64,000 nucleotides of DNA from Nitrospirota bacterium (GTDB taxonomy: Bacteria > Nitrospirota > Thermodesulfovibrionia > Thermodesulfovibrionales > UBA6898), in contig JAJXTV010000002.1 of NCBI GenBank assembly GCA_021783515.1, forward strand, positions 1 through 64,000, written 5' to 3'. The first letter of the stretch is position 1. Every line of letters begins with the position of its first letter. The position numbers and the translations under genes were made by a program. Positions 1 to 8,256 of this stretch are shown piece by piece. The notes under the pieces were generated by a model. That model saw only the letters and a program-made list of their open reading frames with translations. It was not told the DNA's origin and searched no databases.

Positions 1-67
1 CGTGGGGGACTTCCTTGATGAGAGAGTATTCTACATCTTCGTCGTGAATGACCGAGATGGTTTCCAT
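1..67 (-). CDS. Type II secretion ATPase GspE, N-terminal end (partial, tentative)
   Basis: The minus strand has an ATG at 67 preceded by a good ribosome binding site (GTAGGAG). It opens a frame beginning METISVIHDED that runs off the left edge. It starts 5 bases after the gspD stop, so it is co-transcribed with gspD. Only 22 residues are visible, which is too few for a domain call. gspE is inferred from the usual gspC-gspD-gspE order, so the start is well supported and the identity is not. Confidence 0.45.
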   Translation of the reverse strand, partial: METISVIHDEDVEYSLIKEVPH

Positions 68-72
68 CGCTC

Positions 73-2310
73 CTACTGCATCTTTATCATATAATTGGGC
101 TCGGCGTACTGGACTTCCGGCAGGGCTGAGAAATCCTCAACCGCCTCTTCGACGGACTGTCCTTTCCTGAGTTTCAGGCGATATACCCCGAGAGCCCGCA
201 GGTATTCCAGGACACCGGCGCCTTCTTTGCCGATGAGCTCATGGGCCTTTTCCTCCGCGACGCCGTCTTTGAACTTTACCATAACTTCGTCTTTCGCGAA
301 GCGTTTATTTGCCACTGCGAACTCCTTTGACTTGCTTTCGGTGATCTCCGCGAGACGGCCCGGCTCCTTGATGATATGAGGGTCAAGGAACACGAGGAGG
401 TTCGTCTTGGACTTCGTGACGTTCTTCGTCTTGAAGAACCAGCCGAGGATCGGGATGTCGCCGAGGACCGGCATTTTCGTGACCTGCTCCTCGTCGTTTT
501 CCTGCATCAGTCCGCCGATGACGACGATCTGGTTGTCCTTGACCACCACCGAGGTCTTGGTGGAGCGCTTGGTGATCGTCGGGCCGAGGCTGACGGTGAG
601 CGCGTCGGACTGGTTCTTCACCTGGGATATCTCCTGGTAGATGTCGAGCTTGACATGGTCGCCTTCGGTGATCTGCGGGGTTATCTTCAGGATGATGCCG
701 ACGTCCTGTCTGACGATCGAATTGACGATCCCCGAGACCGCTGCGTTGCTCCCCGAGCTGGACTGGGCGACGCCCAGCGCGGAGGTGGTCTGGCTCTGCG
801 ATATGAACGGCACGTTCTCTCCCACGAGGATTTCAGCCTCTTTGTTGTCCGAGGTGAGCAGCTGGGGAGACGAAAGGACGTTCACCGTGTCCCTGAAGTC
901 GTTCAGGCTGAACAGCGCGGCAAAACCGGGTATCTGGAGCGTCGTCTGGCTCGGCTGACCGGTGCTCGGATCGACCGACGTGATCGGCACGTTGAGGAAG
1001 TTGCCTATTCCTCCGATGCTCGCTCCCTGGAGCCCCTGCAGGATGCTCTGGAACGTTGAATTGTCGATAGTCCCGAACCCTCCTATCGCGATCGGCGATC
1101 CGCCCTGCACCGCCGTGGCGCGCCACTGGGTCCCGAGATTTCTCAGCTTGTCCATAGAGGCCTCGACGATCATCGCCTCGACGTATACCTGTCTCCTTCG
1201 CTTGTCGAGCCGCTTGATAATCTGGGAGAGGTTCTGATAATCCGCCGGAGAAGCGACCACGACGAGCGAGTTCGACGCCTTGTCCGCGGTGATCGTAATT
1301 CCGCCCGCTGCTTCGAAAGGCGTCACCGGCGCGGCGCCCGGGACGGCTGACGGCCTCGTCGAGGTCTGCATGCCCTTGATCATCCCTTCGAGCACCTTCG
1401 AAAGTTCGGTGGCGTCTGCGTTTTCGAGGAAGTAGACGTTGACCCTGCCCTGGGCCTCGGGGGCCGGGGTGTCGATAAGGGGAATGAGGGCCTTCATCGA
1501 TTCTCTGATGCTCCGGTCGCCGAAGAGGATAACGGAATTGAGCCGGGCGTCGGCGATTGCGGCGGCGCCTTCCGCCGCGGCCTGGGCGGGGACGGCCCGG
1601 GTTTTGATCTTCCCCATCCCCTCGTTGAGGATCTTCGCGACCGCATCCGCGCTCGCGTGATGCAGAGTGATGACCTCCGGCATCTCGGTCGTCGAAGGCT
1701 TGTCGATCAGAGCCGCCAGGGACAGTATCTTGTCCACGTTCGTTCCCGAGTCGATTACGAGCAGGAGATTGCCCGGCCCGAATACCGAAACGTGGCCGTC
1801 GCGGGAGACGAGCGGCTGGAAAAACCGGAGGGCGTCCTCCGCCGAAACGGAAGTGAACGAGACCAGCCGCGCGACGTAGCTCGCATTCAGCGGGGACCCC
1901 TCGGTGAGGATGCGGAGCCCCTGCTGTTTCGCCTCGGCCGAGGGTACGATCTTATACGCGTCGACGCCGGAGGGCACCACGGTAAAGCCCTTCAGGTCGA
2001 GCACGGAGGTGAAAAGGCTGAACGCCTGGTCGATCGAGAGCTTCGTGGGGGCGATGATCGTGATCTTGCCCTTCACCTTGTCATCGAAGATGAAATTCTT
2101 CCCGGTAATTTCACTGATGAACTTCGTGATGACAGGGAGGTCGACATCGACAAAATTAAACGTCACGTTGTTCGACGCTTTTGCCGGCTTTGCCTGCCCG
2201 GTTTCGGAAGCGGCGTAGCAGGCAGGGCCACAGACGGCCGATACGAGAAGCGACAATACGACGCCCGCAAGCAGCCGTCGGAAGGAAGAGGGATTCATGA
2301 AGGTTTTCAT
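73..2310 (-). CDS. gspD: Type II secretion secretin GspD with an extra C-terminal propeptide-like domain
   Basis: Forms the outer-membrane secretin channel of the type II secretion system. A signal peptide (residues 1-34) is followed by N0/N1-type repeats (VDLPVITKFISEITGKNFIFDDKVKG region), further N domains, and a secretin core. The core shows VYVEAMIVEASMDKL, VLSSPQLLTSDNKEAEI and the closing segment VVIGGLMQENDEEQ...LGDIPILGWFF. The secretin homology ends near residue 655. A tail of about 80 residues follows (VMVKFKDG ... LPEVQYAEPNY) that resembles the fervidolysin/subtilase N-terminal propeptide fold, an unusual addition. It lies downstream of gspC and 5 bases upstream of a probable gspE. 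Start ATG 2310; a second Met five codons in is an alternative. Confidence 0.95.
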   Translation of the reverse strand: MKTFMNPSSFRRLLAGVVLSLLVSAVCGPACYAASETGQAKPAKASNNVTFNFVDVDLPVITKFISEITGKNFIFDDKVKGKITIIAPTKLSIDQAFSLFTSVLDLKGFTVVPSGVDAYKIVPSAEAKQQGLRILTEGSPLNASYVARLVSFTSVSAEDALRFFQPLVSRDGHVSVFGPGNLLLVIDSGTNVDKILSLAALIDKPSTTEMPEVITLHHASADAVAKILNEGMGKIKTRAVPAQAAAEGAAAIADARLNSVILFGDRSIRESMKALIPLIDTPAPEAQGRVNVYFLENADATELSKVLEGMIKGMQTSTRPSAVPGAAPVTPFEAAGGITITADKASNSLVVVASPADYQNLSQIIKRLDKRRRQVYVEAMIVEASMDKLRNLGTQWRATAVQGGSPIAIGGFGTIDNSTFQSILQGLQGASIGGIGNFLNVPITSVDPSTGQPSQTTLQIPGFAALFSLNDFRDTVNVLSSPQLLTSDNKEAEILVGENVPFISQSQTTSALGVAQSSSGSNAAVSGIVNSIVRQDVGIILKITPQITEGDHVKLDIYQEISQVKNQSDALTVSLGPTITKRSTKTSVVVKDNQIVVIGGLMQENDEEQVTKMPVLGDIPILGWFFKTKNVTKSKTNLLVFLDPHIIKEPGRLAEITESKSKEFAVANKRFAKDEVMVKFKDGVAEEKAHELIGKEGAGVLEYLRALGVYRLKLRKGQSVEEAVEDFSALPEVQYAEPNYMIKMQ

Positions 2311-2379
2311 CGTGTAAGTATCTTAGTAAAAATGCAGAGTCCCGTCAACCTGCGTTCCTTCCCGCGGTTTCCACGCGTC

Positions 2380-3264
2380 TCACCTGATCTGGTACGTCAT
2401 CGTCAGCGGCGAGCCGTGCCGTATGATATCGAGCTGCGCCCTGTCGATCCCTTTCAGCGAGGTGATCGCCTGGAGCGCCGTGTCCGGGGTCGACATGGTA
2501 TAGTCGTTGATCCTGAGGAGGACATCGCCATTTTGGAGCCCCAGGTTCTGGTAGATGCCGCCGGGCTTGATCTCGCGCACCAGAAAGCCCTGCTGTTTGC
2601 CGCCCACGATGTTCGGGATAAACCGTGCGTCCGTCATGAGCTGGTCGGGCCTCGCGAGAGCCTGCTGGACCTGCTGCTGGTCGATCACAAAGGAGGTGCT
2701 GCCCGTGCGCTGCCCGAGAGGCACCGGCGACGCGGCCGCCGAGCCGACGTCTTTCACCACGGCGATGTCGGTGAAGGGGAGCGTGATGTCTTTGCCGCTG
2801 GAGCGTATCACGACACTGTCTTTTTCGACCGTCCTGAGCGTCCCGAGACCGAACACGTTGTCGCCGATCCTGAAGATGTCCTGTTTCCCGGATTTGTCGG
2901 CGAATATCGCATAGCTATGTGCTCTCTGCCCGGCGATGGTGCCTATGAGGGAAAGGTCTGTCTGTGAAATCGAAGGGCCGGACGCCGTCGACAGGGGGGT
3001 CAGCTCCCCTGCGGGGAATCCGAAGGGGTTGTTCTTCATGAGCGCCTCATAGTCCCGCAGCTGATGCCGGGGCGGAGGCTGAAAGGCCTTTTCCGCTGCG
3101 CGCCCGGTCCCCTTCCGCGCGACGGCAAGAGAAAGCGCATCCCGGACAAAGAGCAGCACGGCGGTCAGCAGGAGCAGACCGGCGATGCTGTTGATCACGA
3201 CAAGAGTGCTGCGCTGCTTCAGGAAGTGGTCTGCGCCGTATAGTTTCATCGACATAAGAAACAT
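2380..3264 (-). CDS. gspC: Type II secretion inner-membrane protein GspC (PDZ-containing)
   Basis: Links the inner-membrane platform to the GspD secretin and helps select substrates. A short cytoplasmic N-terminus leads to one membrane segment (about residues 22-45, VVINSIAGLLLLTAVLLFV). The HR domain follows (about 95-175, LSLIGTIAGQRAHSYAIFAD) and then a C-terminal PDZ domain (about 205-294, GFLVREIKPGGIYQNLGLQNGDVLLRIND). The order TM-HR-PDZ and length of 294 are normal for GspC. It sits 69 bases upstream of gspD on the same strand. Three in-frame Met codons occur within the first six residues and no clear ribosome binding site decides between them. Confidence 0.9.
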   Translation of the reverse strand: MFLMSMKLYGADHFLKQRSTLVVINSIAGLLLLTAVLLFVRDALSLAVARKGTGRAAEKAFQPPPRHQLRDYEALMKNNPFGFPAGELTPLSTASGPSISQTDLSLIGTIAGQRAHSYAIFADKSGKQDIFRIGDNVFGLGTLRTVEKDSVVIRSSGKDITLPFTDIAVVKDVGSAAASPVPLGQRTGSTSFVIDQQQVQQALARPDQLMTDARFIPNIVGGKQQGFLVREIKPGGIYQNLGLQNGDVLLRINDYTMSTPDTALQAITSLKGIDRAQLDIIRHGSPLTMTYQIR

Positions 3265-3370
3265 AACAGAAATATGAAAAATTAGTCAAAACAGCCTGCC
3301 GCCGAGCGGACGATGCCGGCGGACCCCGCGAGGCGTCGCGGACCGCATGAACGCCTCGCGCCTTATTTTC

Positions 3371-3400
3371 TTAACTATTTTTGGCAAAAAAAATTATAAT
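3371..3400 (+). promoter_or_regulatory. Putative sigma-70 promoter for the 11-heme cytochrome
   Basis: A perfect -10 box TATAAT lies at 3395-3400. A -35-like TTAACT lies at 3371-3376, with an 18-base spacer. It is in the divergent gap between gspC and the cytochrome and would leave a leader of about 100 bases before the ATG at 3509. Confidence 0.45.
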
Positions 3401-3508
3401 ATGGTCCAAAAATGGGAATGGCAGGCGGCCTTCATTATTCCTGCGGCTCCCGGATTATGGTGTGAAGTCCCTGTGGATGACATAACCTTTTTGCGAAGGA
3501 GGGAGAAT

Positions 3509-5677
3509 ATGGAAAAGAGAATTCGCGTGATAGGACCGGTTCTGATGGCCCTGGTGGCCTTGGTGTCCGGCTGTGGGGGGGGAGACAGCCGTCCTTCGGG
3601 GGTTGAGAACGTCGGCTCTTCGACCTGCACGAACGTCTGCCACGCCTCGACTGTAGACATCACCGGCAATCAGATCGCGGCTGTTTGGGCAGTTACCGCC
3701 CATACTACCGACGGCAACGTCCAGTGCGAGGATTGTCACGGAGCGGGGGGGGAGCACTACGGTGTCGGGCCGATCCCGTATCCCGCTCCCGATGCGGCGC
3801 GGTGCCAGGCCTGCCACGGCAAGGCGGGGTTCAATGCGACTGCTCACGACAACCAGCATATCCCGGATGGAGTGGGAGGTCCCGACAAGTTCTTTTTCCA
3901 GGGGGACGCTCTCAACAGCGGCCAGGCTACGGTCAGAAGTCAGCCTGAATTCTTCCCTGACGGGGTGACGCCGGTGACCCATGCCCTGCATATCCAGGAA
4001 TGCTCGCGGTGCCACAACCCCAAACAAAGGTTCGAGTTCGCCTCAGGCGGCACAACCGGCGAACTGGTGACCCCCGACCCCAACAACATGCCGAATCCCG
4101 CGGTCGGCTGCGCCGGTTGTCATGACGCCCACCAGACCGAGCGGAAGGTGACGATCCCTCAGAGGACCTCGCCGGTTTCATATCCCCTTTACAGGAAATA
4201 CTTCATCGATCTGGCCACCGGCGCGCAGGTTAACCCGGGCGATCCCAAAGGACAGCGCCTGGCCGGGTTCATATTCCAGCCAAACGGCGCGGCGATGGGC
4301 GGCACAGTGTCGGGGAAAAACAACGAGCTCAACGTGGAGCGTACCTGCGGCTCGTGCCATACGAGGGGGCTGTATCAGTTCAGCCAGTTGCCGACGCACC
4401 AGGAAGACGTCTATTCACAATGGCTGAACTCCGGCCACGGCAGCAGGAACGATCCCGCGTTTGCGGAGTTTTCGGCAAATCCGCCGGCATATACCAATCC
4501 TGCCACCGGGCTGCCCTACGAAACCGGTACGCATTCTCCGTCTTATCCGATCGATATGTCCTTAAGCACGTTCGGTAAGACTGCGGACACCACCCGGAAC
4601 GCGGGTAATAATGTATATGCGTGCTTCCATTGTCACAATGGAATAGGTTCCACCGTCTGGCAGTCCGACCAGCAGGGGACGCCGCAGGCGGATGTCGTCT
4701 TCGGCGACGAACCGGTCACCTGCATCACCTGTCATTCTCCGCATTCGAATCCGACAGGGACGACACATCAGGTCCGCGTGCCGAAGAAGATGACCCAGTA
4801 CTCGGGGGCAATCACGATAAACGGCAATTTCTTCCTTGACGGCACCCCGCTTCCGCCGGTCGAGAAGACCGGCAACGGCACGATCTGCATCTTCTGCCAT
4901 CAGGGAAGGGAGAGCGGCCGGACACTCTACGCGGCGAAGCTTGCGCCGGGCGCGACGATCACCGGCAGCTTCTTCAACCCGCACTACCTCGGCACCGCGG
5001 CCATGGTTTGGGGCGTCAACGGCTATGAATACGCAGGGAAGTCATACAGCTCGAATACGGCCCACCAGGACGCGAACTGCCCCACCTGCCATATGTCTAA
5101 CCCGACTGGCGACAATCTCAACGGGGGGCATACCTGGAGGCCGAACGTGGCGACCTGCAACGTTGCCGAGTGCCACGGCGGCTCCGGTCCCATCCCCGCC
5201 GATCCGGCCTCCGAAAACGGCCCTGCAAGTCCCGATGTCGCAGGCTACAGGGCGCCTTTCGATACAAACAACTATACCGGAGAGGCCGGCGGCGCTTCTC
5301 TTTCCATCGCCGATTCGATCCGGGTGCTGCAGCAGAAGATCATCGCCCTGCTGGATGCGAAGGGGATAGTATATGACGATCTCAGCTATCCCTATTTCTT
5401 CCTTCCCGGCCTGGAGCATACGAGCGCGAACGCTTTCAAGGACTGGACGCCCGAAACGTACAAGGCGGCCTTCAATCTGGCGTACACGGTGAAGGGGCTT
5501 CCCTCAGGCGGGCAGTCACAGGCGAACGTGCCGAATTCTTCGGCAGCGGTGCATGACTATAAATATGTTATCCAGCTCCTGCTGGACAGCTATCAAGACC
5601 TTAACGGCGCCGCCCTGCCGGGCGCGTTCAGACCGGCGGGGACCAGGCCCGCGGCCGTCTACGGCCCCGGGCAGTAG
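3509..5677 (+). CDS. Multiheme outer-membrane cytochrome c lipoprotein (about 11 hemes)
   Basis: Probable surface or outer-membrane electron-transfer cytochrome. The ORF opens further upstream, but ATG 3509 is preferred. It has AAGGAGGG seven bases upstream and begins a lipoprotein signal peptide with lipobox LVSGC (Cys about residue 22). The 722-residue protein has nine CxxCH heme sites, one CxxxCH (CTNVCH, the first site) and one Cx4CH (CNVAECH, the last). The C-terminal 120 residues have no heme sites. They share the pattern SYPYF...KDW.. with the 12-heme protein at 8257, so the two are homologous. No specific named cytochrome was recognised. It is followed by a strong terminator, so it is its own transcription unit beside a porin-cytochrome operon. 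Confidence 0.88.
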   Translation: MEKRIRVIGPVLMALVALVSGCGGGDSRPSGVENVGSSTCTNVCHASTVDITGNQIAAVWAVTAHTTDGNVQCEDCHGAGGEHYGVGPIPYPAPDAARCQACHGKAGFNATAHDNQHIPDGVGGPDKFFFQGDALNSGQATVRSQPEFFPDGVTPVTHALHIQECSRCHNPKQRFEFASGGTTGELVTPDPNNMPNPAVGCAGCHDAHQTERKVTIPQRTSPVSYPLYRKYFIDLATGAQVNPGDPKGQRLAGFIFQPNGAAMGGTVSGKNNELNVERTCGSCHTRGLYQFSQLPTHQEDVYSQWLNSGHGSRNDPAFAEFSANPPAYTNPATGLPYETGTHSPSYPIDMSLSTFGKTADTTRNAGNNVYACFHCHNGIGSTVWQSDQQGTPQADVVFGDEPVTCITCHSPHSNPTGTTHQVRVPKKMTQYSGAITINGNFFLDGTPLPPVEKTGNGTICIFCHQGRESGRTLYAAKLAPGATITGSFFNPHYLGTAAMVWGVNGYEYAGKSYSSNTAHQDANCPTCHMSNPTGDNLNGGHTWRPNVATCNVAECHGGSGPIPADPASENGPASPDVAGYRAPFDTNNYTGEAGGASLSIADSIRVLQQKIIALLDAKGIVYDDLSYPYFFLPGLEHTSANAFKDWTPETYKAAFNLAYTVKGLPSGGQSQANVPNSSAAVHDYKYVIQLLLDSYQDLNGAALPGAFRPAGTRPAAVYGPGQ

Positions 5678-5704
5678 CGGTCCCCGACCTTCGGCAGTGA
5701 AATG

Positions 5705-5733
5705 GCCCCGGAGAGATCCGGGGCTTTCTTTTT
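5705..5733 (+). terminator. Rho-independent terminator after the 11-heme cytochrome
   Basis: The perfect 8-bp stem GCCCCGGA/TCCGGGGC with loop GAGA is followed by TTTCTTTTT. It lies 28 bases after the stop codon. The sequence is nearly the same as the terminator at 10691. Confidence 0.92.
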
Positions 5734-6292
5734 GCCTGATGTTCTTCAACGTATAACCGGCCAAGTATATTGATTAGGCCGCTTTTTTCTCTTTCTGGTG
5801 AATGCGGTTGATTCTGCTTCCCCCCCCCTTGGTGCCCAATTATGCACAAATTTTTTTTTCAGTTATCTCTTGACATGGCCGATATAATCGAGTACAAGTA
5901 CAATATGTGCGAAGAATCTGGGTGGACGCAATCTTTCTGGGGGGGTGGGATTTCCCTTTATTTTTGGCGCATTATATCGGAGAAGCGGCGTTCCTTGTCC
6001 CGTGCCATACCGGTAGTGTCCGAAATGGCATTTTCGCTGATCTGATGAGCCATATGACTCATTTTAAGTCCGGCGGAGTGACAAATAATTTCAGTGTTTG
6101 CTCGATTATCCACTAATTAGGTAGCCTTCATAGTGGGTATTGATATTGCACGTAAAACCAAGGGTCATTATAGAGAGGCCGTTGAAAGGAGGTAGAAGAC
6201 AGAAGGATTTTGTTCCTCGGTCGAGGATGAAGATAAGAGTCAAGGTTCCCTGAATAACAATAGAAATTTCGGAACCATGGAAGGAGGGCTAA
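5734..6292 (+). other. Long non-coding leader upstream of the porin operon, with a palindrome
   Basis: About 560 bases without a convincing gene. The two short plus-strand ORFs here lack ribosome binding sites and family features. It contains a near-perfect 18-base palindrome, ATGAGCCATATGACTCAT (6045-6062), a plausible operator. A weak promoter-like TTGCAC-N17-TATAGA lies near 6146-6174. The segment ends in AAGGAGGG before the porin ATG. I looked for a cyclic-di-GMP (GEMM) riboswitch consensus, as found upstream of cytochromes in related bacteria, and did not find one. Confidence 0.5.
6045..6062. promoter_or_regulatory. Near-perfect 18-bp palindrome, candidate operator
   Basis: ATGAGCCATATGACTCAT differs from its reverse complement at a single symmetric base pair. 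It lies about 230 bases upstream of the porin start in an otherwise featureless leader. No regulator gene lies beside it, so a binding protein cannot be named. Confidence 0.4.
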
Positions 6293-7513
6293 ATGCGGTG
6301 TTTTTTTCGAAGGTCGTTTGTTGTTTCCGCTGTTTTTCTGATTTTCTTGCTCGCCTCAGCCGTAGCGCAGGCTGAACCGCTGAAATTTTCGTCTTCCACT
6401 CAATTCCTCTGGGGTGACGACCTGCTGGGAGAGAGCCAGCAGATCCTCGCGCAGTATCTGAGGATGAGTTATGCCCCTGAGGGAAAGACGTATTCGCTCA
6501 CCGGTTACGGGCGGGTCTGGAAGGACTTCGGCACCCCCGCGGTGAGGGACAACGATGTGGAGAGCAGGCTTTACTACCTCTATCTCGATTATGCGCCTGC
6601 CAAGCAGATCGCTACCCGCATAGGAAGACAGTTCGTGAACCTCACGGCCGGCACGTCGCTTATGGACGGTGTGCGGCTTGACGTGAGCGACATCGGGCCG
6701 GTGGGCATCACAATCGCAGGGGGAAGAGACGTTATCTACACGCTCGACTCCGAGGTCAACAGGGACGGCAACTACTTCGTCGGCGTGGATGTGCACCTGC
6801 AGGGCGTGCAGAACACGCAGGCGGGAGTAAGCTACGCGAGAAAGTATAACGAGTCGGATCTTGCGAGAGAGGAACTCGGGGCGAACTTCCGTTACAACTT
6901 CAAGATAGCCAGCCCGTACGTCGAGCTTAAGTATGACGTGACGTCCAAGGCCTTCGACGAGGCGACGGTCGGGGTGGAGGTCTATCCGATGGACAAGCTG
7001 ATGCTGAAGGGAGAGTTCTACCACTCCTATCCGACCTTTGACGCAACGTCGATCTACAGCGTCTTTGCGGTCGACAAATACCGGGAATACATGATCTCTG
7101 CGGAATACAAGGTCAGCAGCCCGGTCACCGTCTTTGCGTCCTACGTGAAGCAGACCTATGAAGAAGACTCCAACGCCGACGTGGTGAGAGTCGGGGCGCG
7201 GCTTGTCCCGCTCGAGAAGCTTTCGGTGAATGCCTCGCTGGATTACCGAAACGGTTACGGCGGCAATATCTGGGGCTTCGAGGTCGCAGGCGACTACCGG
7301 CTGACCGAGCAGATCGCGGTGGCGGGGGGAGTGCAGTACGACTCCTACAAGAGGCCTGAGCTTGACGGGACGAACGACGCGCAGCGCTACTGGATCGGCG
7401 GTCGCTGGATCGCAACGAAGAACATCTCCGTGACCGCGAGGGTCGAGGAGAACGTGAATGAGGTTTTTGACCACAGAACGCTGGGCAGGGTTGCCCTGAA
7501 CTGGAACCTGTAA
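6293..7513 (+). CDS. Outer-membrane beta-barrel porin of a porin-cytochrome conduit
   Basis: Predicted outer-membrane channel that would sheath cytochromes. A signal peptide ends near residue 27 (ASAVAQAEP). The rest, to residue 406, alternates polar and hydrophobic residues in strand-like blocks (YFVGVDVHLQGV, ASPYVELKYDV, MISAEYKVSSPVTVFASYV), as expected for a barrel of 14 or more strands. There are no heme motifs. ATG follows AAGGAGGG. The next gene, an 8-heme periplasmic cytochrome, starts 15 bases after the stop, and a 12-heme lipoprotein follows. The function is inferred mainly from this arrangement, which matches porin-cytochrome complexes. Homology to a specific named porin was not recognised. 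Confidence 0.78.
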   Translation: MRCFFRRSFVVSAVFLIFLLASAVAQAEPLKFSSSTQFLWGDDLLGESQQILAQYLRMSYAPEGKTYSLTGYGRVWKDFGTPAVRDNDVESRLYYLYLDYAPAKQIATRIGRQFVNLTAGTSLMDGVRLDVSDIGPVGITIAGGRDVIYTLDSEVNRDGNYFVGVDVHLQGVQNTQAGVSYARKYNESDLAREELGANFRYNFKIASPYVELKYDVTSKAFDEATVGVEVYPMDKLMLKGEFYHSYPTFDATSIYSVFAVDKYREYMISAEYKVSSPVTVFASYVKQTYEEDSNADVVRVGARLVPLEKLSVNASLDYRNGYGGNIWGFEVAGDYRLTEQIAVAGGVQYDSYKRPELDGTNDAQRYWIGGRWIATKNISVTARVEENVNEVFDHRTLGRVALNWNL

Positions 7514-7528
7514 AGGAAAGGAGGGGAA

Positions 7529-8227
7529 ATGTACAAGAAGGCCACATTATTCATCATCCTGCTCCTTGTCTGCGGTCTTGCAGTTGCGGCATGGGCCGTG
7601 ACCTCCCATAAGGAATATTCTTCGATAAAGAACATCGAGGAATGTAACGGCTGCCATGAGTCAAGCGGCGTTACGCCGAACCACGGCCCGATGTGGACCA
7701 AGGAGCACAAGCTGTACGCCAACAAGAAGCCGAACAACTGTCAGGACTGCCACCAGCAGTCTTTTTGCCTCGACTGTCACGACGGCGGCGGGATCGACGC
7801 GAACCTGAACTCGTCGCAGTCCGGCCCCGATTACATGCCGAAGTCGCACCGGACCGACTGGATGTCGATCCATCCGATAAAGGCCCAGGACGACCCGAGG
7901 TCCTGCTACCGCTGCCACGATGCGGAGCAGTTCTGCGCAAGATGTCACAGCAAGTTTCCTGCGGGGTCTCTGAATATCAAGTCGCACCTGATGCTGGGGC
8001 CTAACGGCCAGAGATATACCTTTGCGATAGGCGAGCATTCCAGGGAGGCGCGGAGGAACCTTGCGTCCTGCCAGTCCTGCCACCCCGACGGAGACGTCTG
8101 TGTCCAGTGCCATAGCAGCGGGAAGACGAGTCCTCATCCCGACGACTGGGGCAAGGTCTCCGGACGGCTCAAGGACGCCAGCGGCGGAAGGACATGCGTA
8201 AAATGCCATTTACCGGGAACATTTTAA
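7529..8227 (+). CDS. Periplasmic octaheme cytochrome c
   Basis: Small secreted electron carrier of 232 residues. The N-terminal signal peptide (MYKKATLFIILLLVCGLAVAAWA) has no lipobox. Eight CxxCH sites follow: CNGCH, CQDCH, CLDCH, CYRCH, CARCH, CQSCH, CVQCH and CVKCH. Heme density is about one per 26 residues. It sits between a porin and an outer-membrane multiheme lipoprotein with gaps of 15 and 29 bases, so it is in one operon with both. The likely role is the periplasmic member of an outer-membrane conduit. Ribosome binding site AAGGAGGGG precedes the ATG. Confidence 0.88.
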   Translation: MYKKATLFIILLLVCGLAVAAWAVTSHKEYSSIKNIEECNGCHESSGVTPNHGPMWTKEHKLYANKKPNNCQDCHQQSFCLDCHDGGGIDANLNSSQSGPDYMPKSHRTDWMSIHPIKAQDDPRSCYRCHDAEQFCARCHSKFPAGSLNIKSHLMLGPNGQRYTFAIGEHSREARRNLASCQSCHPDGDVCVQCHSSGKTSPHPDDWGKVSGRLKDASGGRTCVKCHLPGTF

Positions 8228-8256
8228 GAATACTCTACAAAAAGGAGGAAGGAAGT

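Noticed and set aside
1657-2967. Plus-strand ORF of 436 residues over gspD and gspC
   Set aside because: Antisense to two well-supported secretion genes and rich in Arg/Asp as expected for a shadow frame.
5871-5889. TTGACA followed closely by TATAAT in the porin leader
   Set aside because: The boxes are only seven bases apart, which cannot work as a sigma-70 promoter. A -10 at the proper distance is weak.
5842-6116. Two short plus-strand ORFs (67 and 69 residues)
   Set aside because: No ribosome binding site, no signal or domain, and they overlap each other in different frames.
5734-6292. Cyclic-di-GMP (GEMM) riboswitch before the porin
   Set aside because: The conserved ACGCAAAG core and paired stems were not found.
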